This document shows, one piece after another, positions 26,642 through 35,984 of a stretch of DNA of 64,000 nucleotides. The translations under genes and the position numbers were made by a program. This DNA is from an uncultured Oscillospiraceae bacterium (lineage in GTDB: Bacteria > Bacillota > Clostridia > Oscillospirales > Ruminococcaceae), in assembly GCA_910577565.1 (NCBI GenBank), contig CAJTNJ010000006.1, positions 1 through 64,000 on the forward strand, given 5' to 3'. How positions within the stretch are numbered: position 1 is the stretch's first letter; each line of letters begins with the position of its first letter. The notes below the pieces were generated by a model. It searched no databases, was not told where the DNA came from, and was given only the letters and a program-made list of their open reading frames with translations.

Positions 26642-26802
26642 TAGTAGACCTCCTTGATTTTTTATCTAATTTCATTGTATTCAGAAAATCATGAAGATAT
26701 TCTACTTGATGTAAGCAATGATATGTGCTATAATTTTAGGATATTAGGCACCCTTAACAATCAAATTATATGCTTTTTTTAAAATAATTAGGGAATAAAT
26801 TT

Positions 26803-27318
26803 ATGGATCGTATAAACAATGCTATAAAGAATTTTTATAATGGATATAATTGTTGTCAATCTTTAGTTTTAGCTTACTGCGATATGTTTAATTTGGATAG
26901 TGAAAAAGCCGCCTATATTGCATCAGGTTTTGGAGCGGGCATGGGTGGTTTGAGAGAAAAATGTGGAGCAGTTACTGCAATGTTTATGTTAGCTGGACTT
27001 GCAAAAAGAGGATATGATAGAAATTGCATAGAATCTAAAAAAGACTTATATTCTTTGATTAAGCTTCTTAATGGTAAATTTGAGGAGCGTTTTAAAACTA
27101 CAAATTGCAAAGAACTATTAAAAAAAGCAAATGTGTTTGCAAGCAGTACTCCGTCTGCAAGAACAAAGGAGTACTATAATATTAGGCCATGTGCTTGTTT
27201 TGTTGAATATGCGGGAGAATTGGTCGAAAAGTATATATTATCTGATGTTTTAACAGAAAATAGCGGTAAAATAAAAAATGTAATATTAAAAAATAAAGTT
27301 AAAGACAAGCAAAAATAG
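26803..27318 (+). CDS. C_GCAxxG_C_C family protein
   Basis: The 171-residue protein belongs to the C_GCAxxG_C_C family, named for its conserved Cys: YNCCQS near residue 17, GAGMGGLREKCGAVTA near 45-60, TNCKELL and RPCACFVEY. The family is found in anaerobes and is thought to be redox or metal linked, with no proven function. It is preceded by a short AT-rich leader with only a weak GGGAA ribosome site and is followed by a gap of 465 bases before the tRNA promoter, in which only an imperfect hairpin ahead of a T-run (about 27611-27660) was seen. Confidence 0.85.
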   Translation: MDRINNAIKNFYNGYNCCQSLVLAYCDMFNLDSEKAAYIASGFGAGMGGLREKCGAVTAMFMLAGLAKRGYDRNCIESKKDLYSLIKLLNGKFEERFKTTNCKELLKKANVFASSTPSARTKEYYNIRPCACFVEYAGELVEKYILSDVLTENSGKIKNVILKNKVKDKQK

Positions 27319-27783
27319 TTAAATATAATTTTATAAAGCGATATAAAAAATCACAATAAAAGATTAAGAAATTTTCAAAGTGTAATTTTGGCATTATATT
27401 TTTATAGTTTTAGCGAATAGAGAGATCTTTTTTAATCAATAAATTTTTAAGTTTTATATTTGTTTTTTATTTTGTTTTTTCTATATGCAGCACTTTTTAA
27501 ACTAAAAGAAGAGCATAGTTTATGATAAGATTAATAATTTATCAAATGTTGGTTGATAATTATAAAAAGGTATATATAGGAAAATGATTGAAATGAAAAA
27601 ATTATATTAAAGATAAGCTTATTTTGTATAAGTTATAGTCTTATCATTGATCTTTTTTGCTTTTTTCATTATTGTAGCCGTGGTTGTTCAGGCAAAGTTC
27701 TTATTATAAAAGTTGCATCATATCAAATATTTTTATATTTGTATTTAATTTTTATCTATTTGATACTTTTGATATGATTTTGT

Positions 27784-27813
27784 TTGACATTACGCAAAAC
27801 TGTATGTTATAAT
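27784..27813 (+). promoter_or_regulatory. Promoter of the tRNA-Ser gene
   Basis: A consensus TTGACA (27784-27789) and TATAAT (27808-27813) are 18 bp apart, 18 bases upstream of the tRNA. This is the strongest promoter in the window, as expected for a stable RNA. Confidence 0.85.
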
Positions 27814-27831
27814 TTTTTAGAATATTAAATT

Positions 27832-27924
27832 GGAGAGATGGCTGAGTTGGTCTAAAGCGCAAGATTGGAAATCTTGTGTATTCTAATTAGGGTACCGAGG
27901 GTTCGAATCCCTCTCTCTCCGCCA
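27832..27924 (+). tRNA. tRNA-Ser: tRNA-Ser (GGA anticodon)
   Basis: The 7-bp acceptor stem GGAGAGA pairs with TCTCTCC, followed by G and an encoded CCA. The anticodon arm has loop TTGGAAA, giving anticodon GGA, which reads UCC and UCU. A long variable arm marks it as class II, and the T-arm GAGGG-TTCGAAT-CCCTC is perfect. tRNA-Ser genes are frequent integration sites, and phage-like debris lies just downstream. Confidence 0.98.
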
Positions 27925-27952
27925 TATAAGTAATACAATTAATAAAAAGAGA

Positions 27953-27977
27953 GAGCCATTGTTTATGGGCTTTTTTA
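27953..27977 (+). terminator. Probable terminator after tRNA-Ser
   Basis: An imperfect hairpin (AGCCAT with ATGGGCT, one bulged C) followed by a T-run lies 28 bases after the tRNA 3' end. Confidence 0.55.
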
Positions 27978-28080
27978 ATGTTATTTTGTCATAAATTTTT
28001 ATGTTGTAAAGGTTAGATTAAAATAAAAACGCACCATTTTTAAAAAGGGTATTTCATATTAATATAAAGAAATTAAATTT

Positions 28081-28322
28081 AGCTATTAATAGCCACAGAC
28101 GATAAAAATGATGAAAAATCTAGGTTATAACCAAATAACAGTTGTAAAATTAAATTTAAATAAACAGGATGGAAAATCGTTAAACATCACGCTTAGTAAA
28201 ATCAAAGGAAAATGGGACATTGATAAGCTGAAAACAGTAATTAATTTTCGGATAATTTTAATTTTAATGTTAATGTTACTTTAACATGATATGATGAAAA
28301 ATTGCTAAACATGGACTCTAAT
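28081..28322 (+). pseudogene. Remnant of a phage-type ParB-like (Srx/ParB fold) protein
   Basis: A broken frame reads KNLGYNQITVVKLNLNKQ, then KSLNITLSKIKGKWDIDKL, matching the middle of phage ParB-like nuclease-fold proteins (AAKKLGY-x2-VPVV, then KALNIALNK-x2-G-x-WD). After a one-base shift near 28250 it continues DNFNFNVNVTLT, stop, YDEK. Upstream the DNA-contact part is reduced to NSHRR followed by stops. Stops in frame and the shift show decay. It lies 160 bases downstream of tRNA-Ser, in a stretch with no intact gene. Confidence 0.6.
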
Positions 28323-28898
28323 ATAATGATTGCCAATAAATATGTTTTTTCTGAAAAAGCTCAGCTAAATTTTTCACTTTCTATTATGATATTATATCCT
28401 TTTTTACCCTGTTCCAAATAGGAGGAATAGTACATAATAGTAATCTCCAAGAAAAGCCATGTGTTGAATATTAAATGTGATAGTTACGTGTTAACATTGT
28501 TCTAAAATTTGTAAGCATAAGTTAATATGTTAATTTAATTATATTTGCTTTTTATATATTTTTTATTTTTGTTTATGTTGCTTTAAAAGAGAAGGAAAGA
28601 TAGGATTTATTTTTATTATTGTTTTGGTTATGGCTTCAGTACCATGCAAGTTAAAATATATAATGTGAAATAGCAAAGCTTAGTTTGCAGTAATAAGAGA
28701 TTTTTCTATATTTTTGTGGAAAAATAAACGGTTATATGGTAATATAGGAATAAAGATAAAAACAAAATTTAAGTTAATCTTTCAGAACTTTTGGGTGTAG
28801 TTTAGTTGTATTATTATGTTGTAAGGTTGTAAGTATCCATACCCCTTATGGCCATCCGTTCTTTGTTTATTACAAATTGTTTTAAGGGAAAATTGTGA
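28323..28898 (+). other. Non-coding gap between two gene remnants
   Basis: I see no intact or recognisable gene here. Frames are broken every few codons and the composition is strongly AT-rich, in keeping with decayed sequence. Confidence 0.45.
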
Positions 28899-29275
28899 TG
28901 GACAAAATTACAGTATTTTTTAAAGGACCCTTTTAGTTTAGATTGTTTAAATGTGTAATCGGATGAAAAGTTATTAGTGTGTAAGGTTAGATTTGGCGCA
29001 AGATCAAAAGGCTATGACATATACGATTTCATTTTAAAAAATTACTATTATTTGTAATTTAGCCTGTTGTGGTAAAATTGGTCGCAATTATAAATTGGTA
29101 TAGTGTTACATATAAAGAAAACTGGGATAGGTAAAAAATCACAACACACTTTGAAATTATAGCAAGTGTGGTTGGAAAATAAAGGGAATACTGTGAGATG
29201 GGAAAACAATGGGAAGTATAGAGAAATGGTTACAGTTTGAACTGAAAACAAGATGAAAAAGAAGTATAAGGGTAG
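28899..29275 (+). pseudogene. yjdF: Remnant of a yjdF-family gene
   Basis: The start reads DKITVFFKGPF then stops; in shifted frames it continues KLLVCKVRFGAR, SKGYDIYDFILKNYYYL, and later KTGIGKKSQHTLKL, ending in a Lys/Glu/Gln-rich tail. These match YjdF in order: DKLTVYFD-x-FW, FGAEPKDYEVYEFILKNYY, TGIGTKSQQALK and a charged C-terminus. At least four stops or shifts break it. YjdF is a small cytoplasmic protein whose gene is often controlled by the yjdF-motif riboswitch; I could not identify that motif upstream. Confidence 0.7.
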
Positions 29276-29280
29276 ATAAT

Positions 29281-29637
29281 AATTGTTACGGTGTGTTTTT
29301 TATATGTTGCATTGTGTTATAATTTAGATTTTGTAAAACGCTTGTTTTATAAAAATTTTAAGGTGCAAAAGTGAGATAAAATCCCCAGCCGGAGTGGTTT
29401 GGGCTAGATTATTACCTATATATGGCTAAAAAGAGGTAATAGGAGAATTAAATGCTACTAGTACCATTTAATTATATAATTTAAAGAGGAAAACTGCGAT
29501 ACCATTATATGATATATATAACCACTTTTGTTCTGAAATTGTAAATAATGAGTAAAATATAGATATTATAGCTAAGAATATCGTTGAAAAATAGTTAAGT
29601 ATTTAATAATTATGTTATAGGCATAGGAAGGTAAAAT
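29281..29637 (+). other. Non-coding stretch with several inverted repeats
   Basis: No gene was recognised. Between about 29320 and 29500 there are a TATAAT-like hexamer and several pairing segments, including ATTACCT/AGGTAAT and AATTAAATG/CATTTAATT arms. This could be a small structured RNA or chance pairing in AT-rich DNA. It did not match any riboswitch consensus I know. Confidence 0.25.
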
Positions 29638-29667
29638 AAACTACCCCTTTTATAAAAGGGGTAGTTT
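29638..29667 (-). terminator. Terminator of nifJ, probably bidirectional
   Basis: A perfect 13-bp stem with a 4-base loop (29638-29650 with 29655-29667) containing a CCCC/GGGG core and ending in TTT on either strand, 26 bases after the nifJ stop. Confidence 0.88.
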
Positions 29668-29693
29668 AAATTTATGTATGCTTATTTTAAAAT

Positions 29694-32600
29694 TTAAGCT
29701 TCTTTACTGGCTTCATTTGCATACATTTGTTCTAAATCTTTTAAATATTTATATTTTTCTCTTGCTTCTTTTTCAGACTTATCAAATAGTTTTTTCGCTT
29801 TTTCTGGATCTTGTCTTAGTAAAGCGTTATAACGAACTTCGCCCATTAAGAAGTCATAATAACTTTCAGTAGGATCTTTACTGTCAACGGTAAGTTTTCC
29901 GCCGGTAGCATTTGGATTAAATCGGAAATTGTGCCAATAACCAGCAGCAACTGCATTTTTCTCTTCTGTTTGTGCTTTGCTCATACCAATTTTGATGCCG
30001 TGGTTAATGCAAGGTGCATAACAAATAATGATGGACGGTCCATTGTAAGCTTCAGCTTCAGTAATCGCTTTTATGCATTGATTATAATCAGCACCCATTG
30101 CAACTTGAGCTACATAGATGTAACCATAACTCATAGCTATGCTTGCAAGATCTTTCTTTTTAATTTTCTTGCCTCCTGCAGCAAACTGTGCTATAGCGCC
30201 GGTCGGAGTCGATTTAGAAGATTGACCTCCTGTGTTAGAATAAACTTCAGTGTCAAATACCATAACATTTACATCTTCACCAGCAGCAAGTACATGATCT
30301 AATCCGCCATAACCAATGTCATAAGCCCATCCATCTCCGCCGAATATCCAAACTGATTTTTTGTTAAGATAATCTTTATCAGCTAAAATGTCTTGACCTA
30401 CACCTGTATTCTCCAAAGCTTTTACGAGTTTGTTTGTAGCAGGTTTGTTATCTTTACTGCTATCTTTAGTTTCAAGATAGTTATCAATAGCTTCTTTTAA
30501 CTCTAATGATGCTGTATCTCTAAGATCTTTTACTTTTTCAATTAAGCGATTGCGTAGAGTCTTTTGAGCAAGATTCATGCCAAGTCCAAACTCTGCGTTG
30601 TCTTCAAACAGCGAATTAGCCCAAGCAGGTCCATGACCCTCTTTGTTGGTTGTATATGGCGTAGATGGAGCAGATCCTCCCCAAATTGAAGAACATCCAG
30701 TAGCATTTGCTATATACATGCGGTCACCAAACAGTTGAGTAACTATTTTAGCATATGGCGGTTCTCCACATCCTGCACAAGCACCAGAAAATTCAAGGAG
30801 CGGCTGTTTAAACTGACTTCCCTTGACAGTAGTCTCTTTGAATTTTTCTAAAACTTCCGGCTTTTTAGGCAAACTTTGGCCATATGCAAAAGCTTGTTGC
30901 TTTTCAAGTTGAGAATCAAGCGGCTTAAGGGTGAGCGCTTTTTCACCTTTTTTGCCAGGACATACGTTAGCACACGATCCACAACCGGTACAATCAAGGA
31001 CAGAAACAGTCATAGCAAACTTAAGATCAGGCATACCAGTCATTGGCAGCGTATCTTGACATTTAGGTGCTGCAGCAGCTTCATCTTCGGTCATAGCAAC
31101 CGGACGAATAACCGCATGTGGACAAACATAAGAACAGAAGTTACATTGAATGCAATTGTCTTTATTCCAAACTGGCACGTCTATAGCAATTCCGCGTTTT
31201 TCATAAGCAGACGAGCCTTGTGGAAGATATCCGTTTGCATATTTCGAGAAAGCAGAAACCGGGAGCTTGTCGCCTTTTTGAGCGTTTACGGGTTTTAGGA
31301 TGTTGTTTACAAATTCAACCAATTGTTTGTTCTCACCAGTTACTTTGTCATCTACATTTTCATCTGTTGCAGTTTTCCATGCATCTGGGATATTTACTTC
31401 TACTATCGAATCAGAACCTTTGTCTATAGCGGCATGGTTCATCTTAACTATTTTATCACCTTTTTTAGAGTAAGAAGCAGTAGCAGCATCTTTCATTAAT
31501 TGCTTTGCTTGTTCAATTGGCATGATACCGGAAAGCTTAAAGAATGCTGATTGCAATATTGTGTTTATACGTCCGCCAAGGCCTATCTCTTTGCCTAGTT
31601 TAACACCGTCTATGGTATAAAATTTAATGTTATTGTTAGCAATATACGATTTAACCTTGTTTGGAAGATGAGTTTCAAGCTCATTTGCATTCCAAGAACA
31701 ATTTAACAAAAATATTCCGCCTGGTTTGATATCGTTTACAATATCATATTTATTTATATATGAAGGGTTGTGACAAGCAACAAAATCAGCTTCTGAAATT
31801 AGGTAAGTTGATTTAATTGGGTTTTTACCAAAGCGAAGGTGAGATATTGTAACGCCACCAGATTTTTTAGAGTCATAGGAAAAATAAGCTTGAGCGTACA
31901 TGTCAGTGTTGTCTCCGATAATTTTAATGGAGTTTTTATTAGCACCAACAGTACCATCAGCACCAAGTCCCCAAAATTTGCAGGAAGTTGTTCCTTCAGA
32001 TGATGTATCAAAGTGACTTTCAAGAGGTAAAGATAAAAATGTAACGTCATCGTTGATTCCGATTGTGAAACGAGCTTTGTCTTTATTGTCATAAACTGCC
32101 TTAATTTGCGTCGGTGTTGTGTCTTTGGAAGCAAGGCCATATCGTCCTCCGAACACCGGAATGCTTTCAAACTTAGTACCCTTTAACGCAGCAACAACAT
32201 CTAAATATAAAGGTTCGCCAACAGAACCAGGCTCTTTTGAACGGTCTAGTACGCTGATTTGTTTTACACTGTCAGGAATAACTTCAAGCATATATTTTGA
32301 GCTGAATGGGCGGTATAGGCGAACTTTTACAACACCTACTTTTTCACCCATTGCAATTAGTTTATCAACAGTCTCTTCAATAGTATCACAAACCGATCCC
32401 ATAGCAACGATAATGTGCTCGGCATCAGGTGCACCATAGTAGTTGAAAGGTTTATAGTTAGTGCCTATTCTCTTGTTAATTTCATCCATATAACCTTTTA
32501 CGATGTTCGGTAAAGCGTCGTAATATGGATTGCCAGCTTCAACATTTTGGAAATATATATCACCATTTTGAGCCGAACCGTGAAGTACGGGATGCTGTGG

Positions 32601-33227
32601 ATTCAAAGCATTTCTGCGGAACTCGTCGATAAGATCCATATCAATCATTTCTTTTAGTTCATCGTAGTCCCACATTTCAATTTTTTGCAACTCGTGCGAT
32701 GTACGGAATCCATCAAAAAAATTTACAAAAGGAACTTTGCCTTTTAATGCTGCCAGATGAGCTACTGGAGTTAAGTCCATAACTTCTTGAACAGAAGCTT
32801 CTGCAAGCATTGCATAACCGGTTTGACGACATGCATATATGTCTGAATGATCGCCAAATATTGAAAGAGCATGAGTAGATATACAACGAGCTGAGACATT
32901 TATAACTCCAGGTAGTTTCTCACCGGCCATTTTATACATATTAGGGATCATTAATAAAAGTCCTTGAGATGCTGTAAATGTAGTTGTCAAAGCTCCTGCA
33001 AGCAAAGATCCGTGAACCGCACCAGCGGCTCCGCCTTCAGATTGCATTTCTACGATATTTACTGGATAACCGAATATATTTTTTCTTCCGGCTGTAGCCC
33101 ACTTGTCTGATACTTCAGCCATGGTAGACGATGGTGTTATTGGGTAGATGGCAGCAACATCGGTATAAGCATATGATACGTGAGCAGCGGCGGTATTGCC
33201 GTCCATGGTTTTCATTTTTCTTGCCAT
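29694..33227 (-). CDS. nifJ: Pyruvate:ferredoxin (flavodoxin) oxidoreductase
   Basis: This cytoplasmic homodimer converts pyruvate and CoA to acetyl-CoA and CO2 while reducing ferredoxin, the central step of clostridial fermentation. The 1177-residue single chain has all domains fused in order: pyruvate-binding domain (YPITPSS near residue 31), the CoA/middle domains, a 2x[4Fe-4S] ferredoxin domain (CIQCNFCSYVCP and CTGCGSCANVCPG, about 690-765), the proximal cluster Cys (CAGCGEPPY), and the thiamine-diphosphate domain (GGDGWAYDIGYGG). GGAG lies near the ATG. It stands alone between two terminators or gaps. Confidence 0.97.
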   Translation of the reverse strand: MARKMKTMDGNTAAAHVSYAYTDVAAIYPITPSSTMAEVSDKWATAGRKNIFGYPVNIVEMQSEGGAAGAVHGSLLAGALTTTFTASQGLLLMIPNMYKMAGEKLPGVINVSARCISTHALSIFGDHSDIYACRQTGYAMLAEASVQEVMDLTPVAHLAALKGKVPFVNFFDGFRTSHELQKIEMWDYDELKEMIDMDLIDEFRRNALNPQHPVLHGSAQNGDIYFQNVEAGNPYYDALPNIVKGYMDEINKRIGTNYKPFNYYGAPDAEHIIVAMGSVCDTIEETVDKLIAMGEKVGVVKVRLYRPFSSKYMLEVIPDSVKQISVLDRSKEPGSVGEPLYLDVVAALKGTKFESIPVFGGRYGLASKDTTPTQIKAVYDNKDKARFTIGINDDVTFLSLPLESHFDTSSEGTTSCKFWGLGADGTVGANKNSIKIIGDNTDMYAQAYFSYDSKKSGGVTISHLRFGKNPIKSTYLISEADFVACHNPSYINKYDIVNDIKPGGIFLLNCSWNANELETHLPNKVKSYIANNNIKFYTIDGVKLGKEIGLGGRINTILQSAFFKLSGIMPIEQAKQLMKDAATASYSKKGDKIVKMNHAAIDKGSDSIVEVNIPDAWKTATDENVDDKVTGENKQLVEFVNNILKPVNAQKGDKLPVSAFSKYANGYLPQGSSAYEKRGIAIDVPVWNKDNCIQCNFCSYVCPHAVIRPVAMTEDEAAAAPKCQDTLPMTGMPDLKFAMTVSVLDCTGCGSCANVCPGKKGEKALTLKPLDSQLEKQQAFAYGQSLPKKPEVLEKFKETTVKGSQFKQPLLEFSGACAGCGEPPYAKIVTQLFGDRMYIANATGCSSIWGGSAPSTPYTTNKEGHGPAWANSLFEDNAEFGLGMNLAQKTLRNRLIEKVKDLRDTASLELKEAIDNYLETKDSSKDNKPATNKLVKALENTGVGQDILADKDYLNKKSVWIFGGDGWAYDIGYGGLDHVLAAGEDVNVMVFDTEVYSNTGGQSSKSTPTGAIAQFAAGGKKIKKKDLASIAMSYGYIYVAQVAMGADYNQCIKAITEAEAYNGPSIIICYAPCINHGIKIGMSKAQTEEKNAVAAGYWHNFRFNPNATGGKLTVDSKDPTESYYDFLMGEVRYNALLRQDPEKAKKLFDKSEKEAREKYKYLKDLEQMYANEASKEA

Positions 33228-33601
33228 GTAAATCTTCTCCTATTTTAAATATTATATAGCAATTTTTAAGGTTTTAATTTGTTTGATATTTGCTTTAAAA
33301 ACTCTTAAAAATAGCTGATACTATATAATTTTATCACTAATAATTGCTATTGTAAATAGATAATTCAGGATAATTTATTTTAAAAATTAATTTGTCTTAA
33401 TCTGATATTTATAAATATCCTGCTATGCTGCACAGACTATTTGAGTGTTTAGTTTATTGTTATAACTTAAAAAGACGCAAAAATTTTTGTGCATATCTAA
33501 AATGAATTTTTTAAATTTAAATTGCATTTTTTGCATTTAAAAAGCTTTTTTATCTTGATATATCCACTTTTATTAAATTTGGGTCTTTAATTTTCCATAC
33601 A
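33228..33601 (+). other. Divergent non-coding region between nifJ and spoIIE
   Basis: No gene was seen. On the minus strand a TATAAT hexamer (near 33250) could be the -10 box of nifJ, but the -35 box is poor. On the plus strand the spoIIE promoter begins at 33602. Confidence 0.4.
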
Positions 33602-33634
33602 TTGACATAGTTTTTAAATTTGAGGGTGTATTAT
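33602..33634 (+). promoter_or_regulatory. Probable Spo0A-dependent promoter of spoIIE with 21-bp spacer
   Basis: TTGACA (33602-33607) and TATTAT (33629-33634) are 21 bp apart, 43 bases before the spoIIE start. In B. subtilis the spoIIE promoter is read by sigma-A polymerase only with phosphorylated Spo0A and has just this abnormal spacing. A perfect TGTCGAA Spo0A box was not seen, so the Spo0A part rests on the spacing and the gene. Confidence 0.55.
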
Positions 33635-33677
33635 AAAGTCAAAACTAAGCATATTCAAGTAAAAAGGATGATATAAA

Positions 33678-35933
33678 ATGAGAGAAAAAATACTAAAATA
33701 TACTGACGCTAATAACAACGAACTTATTCTTGACATCTGTTTTGCGGCAGTTGGATTCATCTTGGGTGGTGCAAAGGTATCCGGTACATTTGCACCTTTT
33801 TGTCTTGCATTTTGTATGGCATCTTCAAGGCAAGCGATGATTTTTTCGTTTGGTGGCGGAATGCTCGGTACCATGATGTTCTTTGATTCAAGCAGCATTA
33901 TATATATATGTTCGTTGATTGTTGGCATAACACTCAAACTTATCTTTAACCCAAACAGTTATTTTTTAAGCGCAATATTTTCAATAATATCGCTTGGATC
34001 AATTCAACTTGCTTCTATAATGATCATTCCAGTAGGTTTTAGCACATGGCTCCTTACATATGCCGAGGTATTGCTTTGCGGAAGCATAACAGTTCTTTTT
34101 CAGTGCGCATTAAAAAGCATTCATAAAAAAAGTCACAGTACATCAGAACTTATAGGTTTTTCAGTGCTATCGATGGCAGTCTTGGTTTCATTTTGCCAAA
34201 TTAACCTATTTGGATTTAATTTGGGAAGATTTATATCTGCATTTGTGACTGTTGAAGCGACCTTGTTAATTGGTGTGACAGGAGGAGCGATTGCAGGACT
34301 TATTTGTACAATAGGGCTTTCACTTTTTACAAAGGATTTTTCGCTAGGCGGAGTTGTGGTTGCTGTTTCCGGATTTATAGCAGGTGTTTTTCGCCCTGTT
34401 GGACGAGCAGTAGAGGCTTCAATGTTTGTTGGAGTATATCTTTTGGGATGTGCATTTTTTGGTGGATTAAACGTACAAAGTTTAATAGAGGTGATTATAG
34501 CGGTAGTTTTGGCAGCTGTGGTTCCATCCAGTAAAATTTTAAAAACAATTGGCATTAATAAAGTAAAAAGCGTAAATAATAATATTAAAGTAAATGATGA
34601 TGTGGCATTAAAATTACAATTTACAGCAAACACGCTTTTAGATTTGCAGCAAAGCGTTGAAGATTGCTCAAAAATGATGGACAACCTCACATCAAAAGAT
34701 ATATCTAACATTTATGTTCAAACAGCTGATGATGTTTGTCGCAATTGTGGATTAAATACGTTTTGCTGGGTAACTTCTTACAATGATATTATGCGTTCAT
34801 TTAATAAATTATCGTCTATATTACGCGAAAATGGAAGTGTTAGCAAAGATGATATGCCTATTTTTTTTCGAAATAAGTGCTGCAAATTATCCGATCTTGT
34901 CAATTCAATAAATTTTTTTTATAAAGATTTTTTATGCAAAGAGCAAACGTCGAGAAGGGTTAATGAAGCAAGATCTATAGCGTCAGAGCAGTTTACTGGA
35001 ATGTCAGAGCTTTTAATGGAAATGGGCGAAGAAATTTCAGATATTGTAAGGGTAGATGAAAAAAGTGCATTGATTGTTAAAAATATACTGCGTGATAGGG
35101 GAAATGAAGCAAATGGAATTTCATGCTTATTGGATAAATTCGATCACTTAACAATTGATATATATTTAGACGAACTGCCAGATAAAATGGAGATGAGATA
35201 TCTTACTGATATCATAAGCGATGAAATAGATAGACAGTTTGAGTTTCCAACGACCACAAAAGCAAACGGCAAATATAGAATATCGTTTTTTGAAGCTGCA
35301 TCACTCAGCGTAGATTTTGCAGCGGTTCAAACTTCTCCCAAAGGTAATGCTTATTGCGGAGACAGCTATGATTTTTTTATGGACACAAGAGGTTTTGCAC
35401 ACATGATATTAAGCGATGGTATGGGAAATGGTGATAGAGCAGCTGTAGACAGTTTGATGACATGTTCAACCATGAGAAGACTTTTGCAAACAGGATTTGG
35501 TTTTGGTTCTGCATTTAAACTGTTGAATTTATCATTTGCTATTAAGTCAAACGATGAGTCATTAGCAACGATAGATATATGTACAATAGACTTATATACA
35601 GGTAAAACTAAGTTTGTTAAAGCGGGTGCCACTTCTTCATACATAAAAAAGAGAGGTCATATAACAGAATTTGCCAGCACAAGTTTGCCTATTGGGATAA
35701 TACATGGTTTAAAATATGACAAAGAAGAGATAAAATTGTCAAAAGGAGATATAGTAGTTATGGTAACAGATGGCGCAACATCATCGGGGCTTGATTGGAT
35801 AGCGGCTGAACTAAAACTTGTAAAAGAACAATCTGCGAAACAAATAGCCGATGAAATATTAAAAAGCGCTAAAAAGCGTTCAAACCCTGAACATATTGAC
35901 GATATAACAGTACTTGTTTCTAAAATCATTTAA
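33678..35933 (+). CDS. spoIIE: Stage II sporulation protein E (PP2C phosphatase)
   Basis: SpoIIE is a membrane phosphatase at the sporulation septum that dephosphorylates SpoIIAA and so frees sigma-F in the forespore. The 751-residue protein has about ten membrane segments in residues 15-300, a middle regulatory region (about 300-540, with the Cys segment CRNCGLNTFCW), and a C-terminal PP2C domain with LSDGMGNGDRA and VTDGATSSG motifs. It is monocistronic, bounded by its own promoter and a hairpin terminator. Confidence 0.95.
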   Translation: MREKILKYTDANNNELILDICFAAVGFILGGAKVSGTFAPFCLAFCMASSRQAMIFSFGGGMLGTMMFFDSSSIIYICSLIVGITLKLIFNPNSYFLSAIFSIISLGSIQLASIMIIPVGFSTWLLTYAEVLLCGSITVLFQCALKSIHKKSHSTSELIGFSVLSMAVLVSFCQINLFGFNLGRFISAFVTVEATLLIGVTGGAIAGLICTIGLSLFTKDFSLGGVVVAVSGFIAGVFRPVGRAVEASMFVGVYLLGCAFFGGLNVQSLIEVIIAVVLAAVVPSSKILKTIGINKVKSVNNNIKVNDDVALKLQFTANTLLDLQQSVEDCSKMMDNLTSKDISNIYVQTADDVCRNCGLNTFCWVTSYNDIMRSFNKLSSILRENGSVSKDDMPIFFRNKCCKLSDLVNSINFFYKDFLCKEQTSRRVNEARSIASEQFTGMSELLMEMGEEISDIVRVDEKSALIVKNILRDRGNEANGISCLLDKFDHLTIDIYLDELPDKMEMRYLTDIISDEIDRQFEFPTTTKANGKYRISFFEAASLSVDFAAVQTSPKGNAYCGDSYDFFMDTRGFAHMILSDGMGNGDRAAVDSLMTCSTMRRLLQTGFGFGSAFKLLNLSFAIKSNDESLATIDICTIDLYTGKTKFVKAGATSSYIKKRGHITEFASTSLPIGIIHGLKYDKEEIKLSKGDIVVMVTDGATSSGLDWIAAELKLVKEQSAKQIADEILKSAKKRSNPEHIDDITVLVSKII

Positions 35934-35942
35934 TAATTAATT

Positions 35943-35972
35943 AAGATCTGCACAAAAAATTGGGCAGATCTT
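35943..35972 (+). terminator. Bidirectional terminator between spoIIE and pgsA
   Basis: A perfect 9-bp stem AAGATCTGC (35943-35951) with GCAGATCTT (35964-35972), 10 bases after the spoIIE stop and 13 bases from the pgsA stop on the other strand. Confidence 0.75.
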
Positions 35973-35984
35973 TGATAGTTAGTT

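Noticed and set aside
29340..29500. Possible riboswitch upstream of a remnant region
   Set aside because: Compared in memory with cobalamin, TPP, SAM-I, FMN and fluoride consensus; no core matched. Kept only as unexplained repeats.
34133..34711. Long open frame on the minus strand (192 codons)
   Set aside because: Lies wholly inside spoIIE; Ser/Thr/Pro-rich low-complexity product, no ribosome site; a shadow of the real gene.
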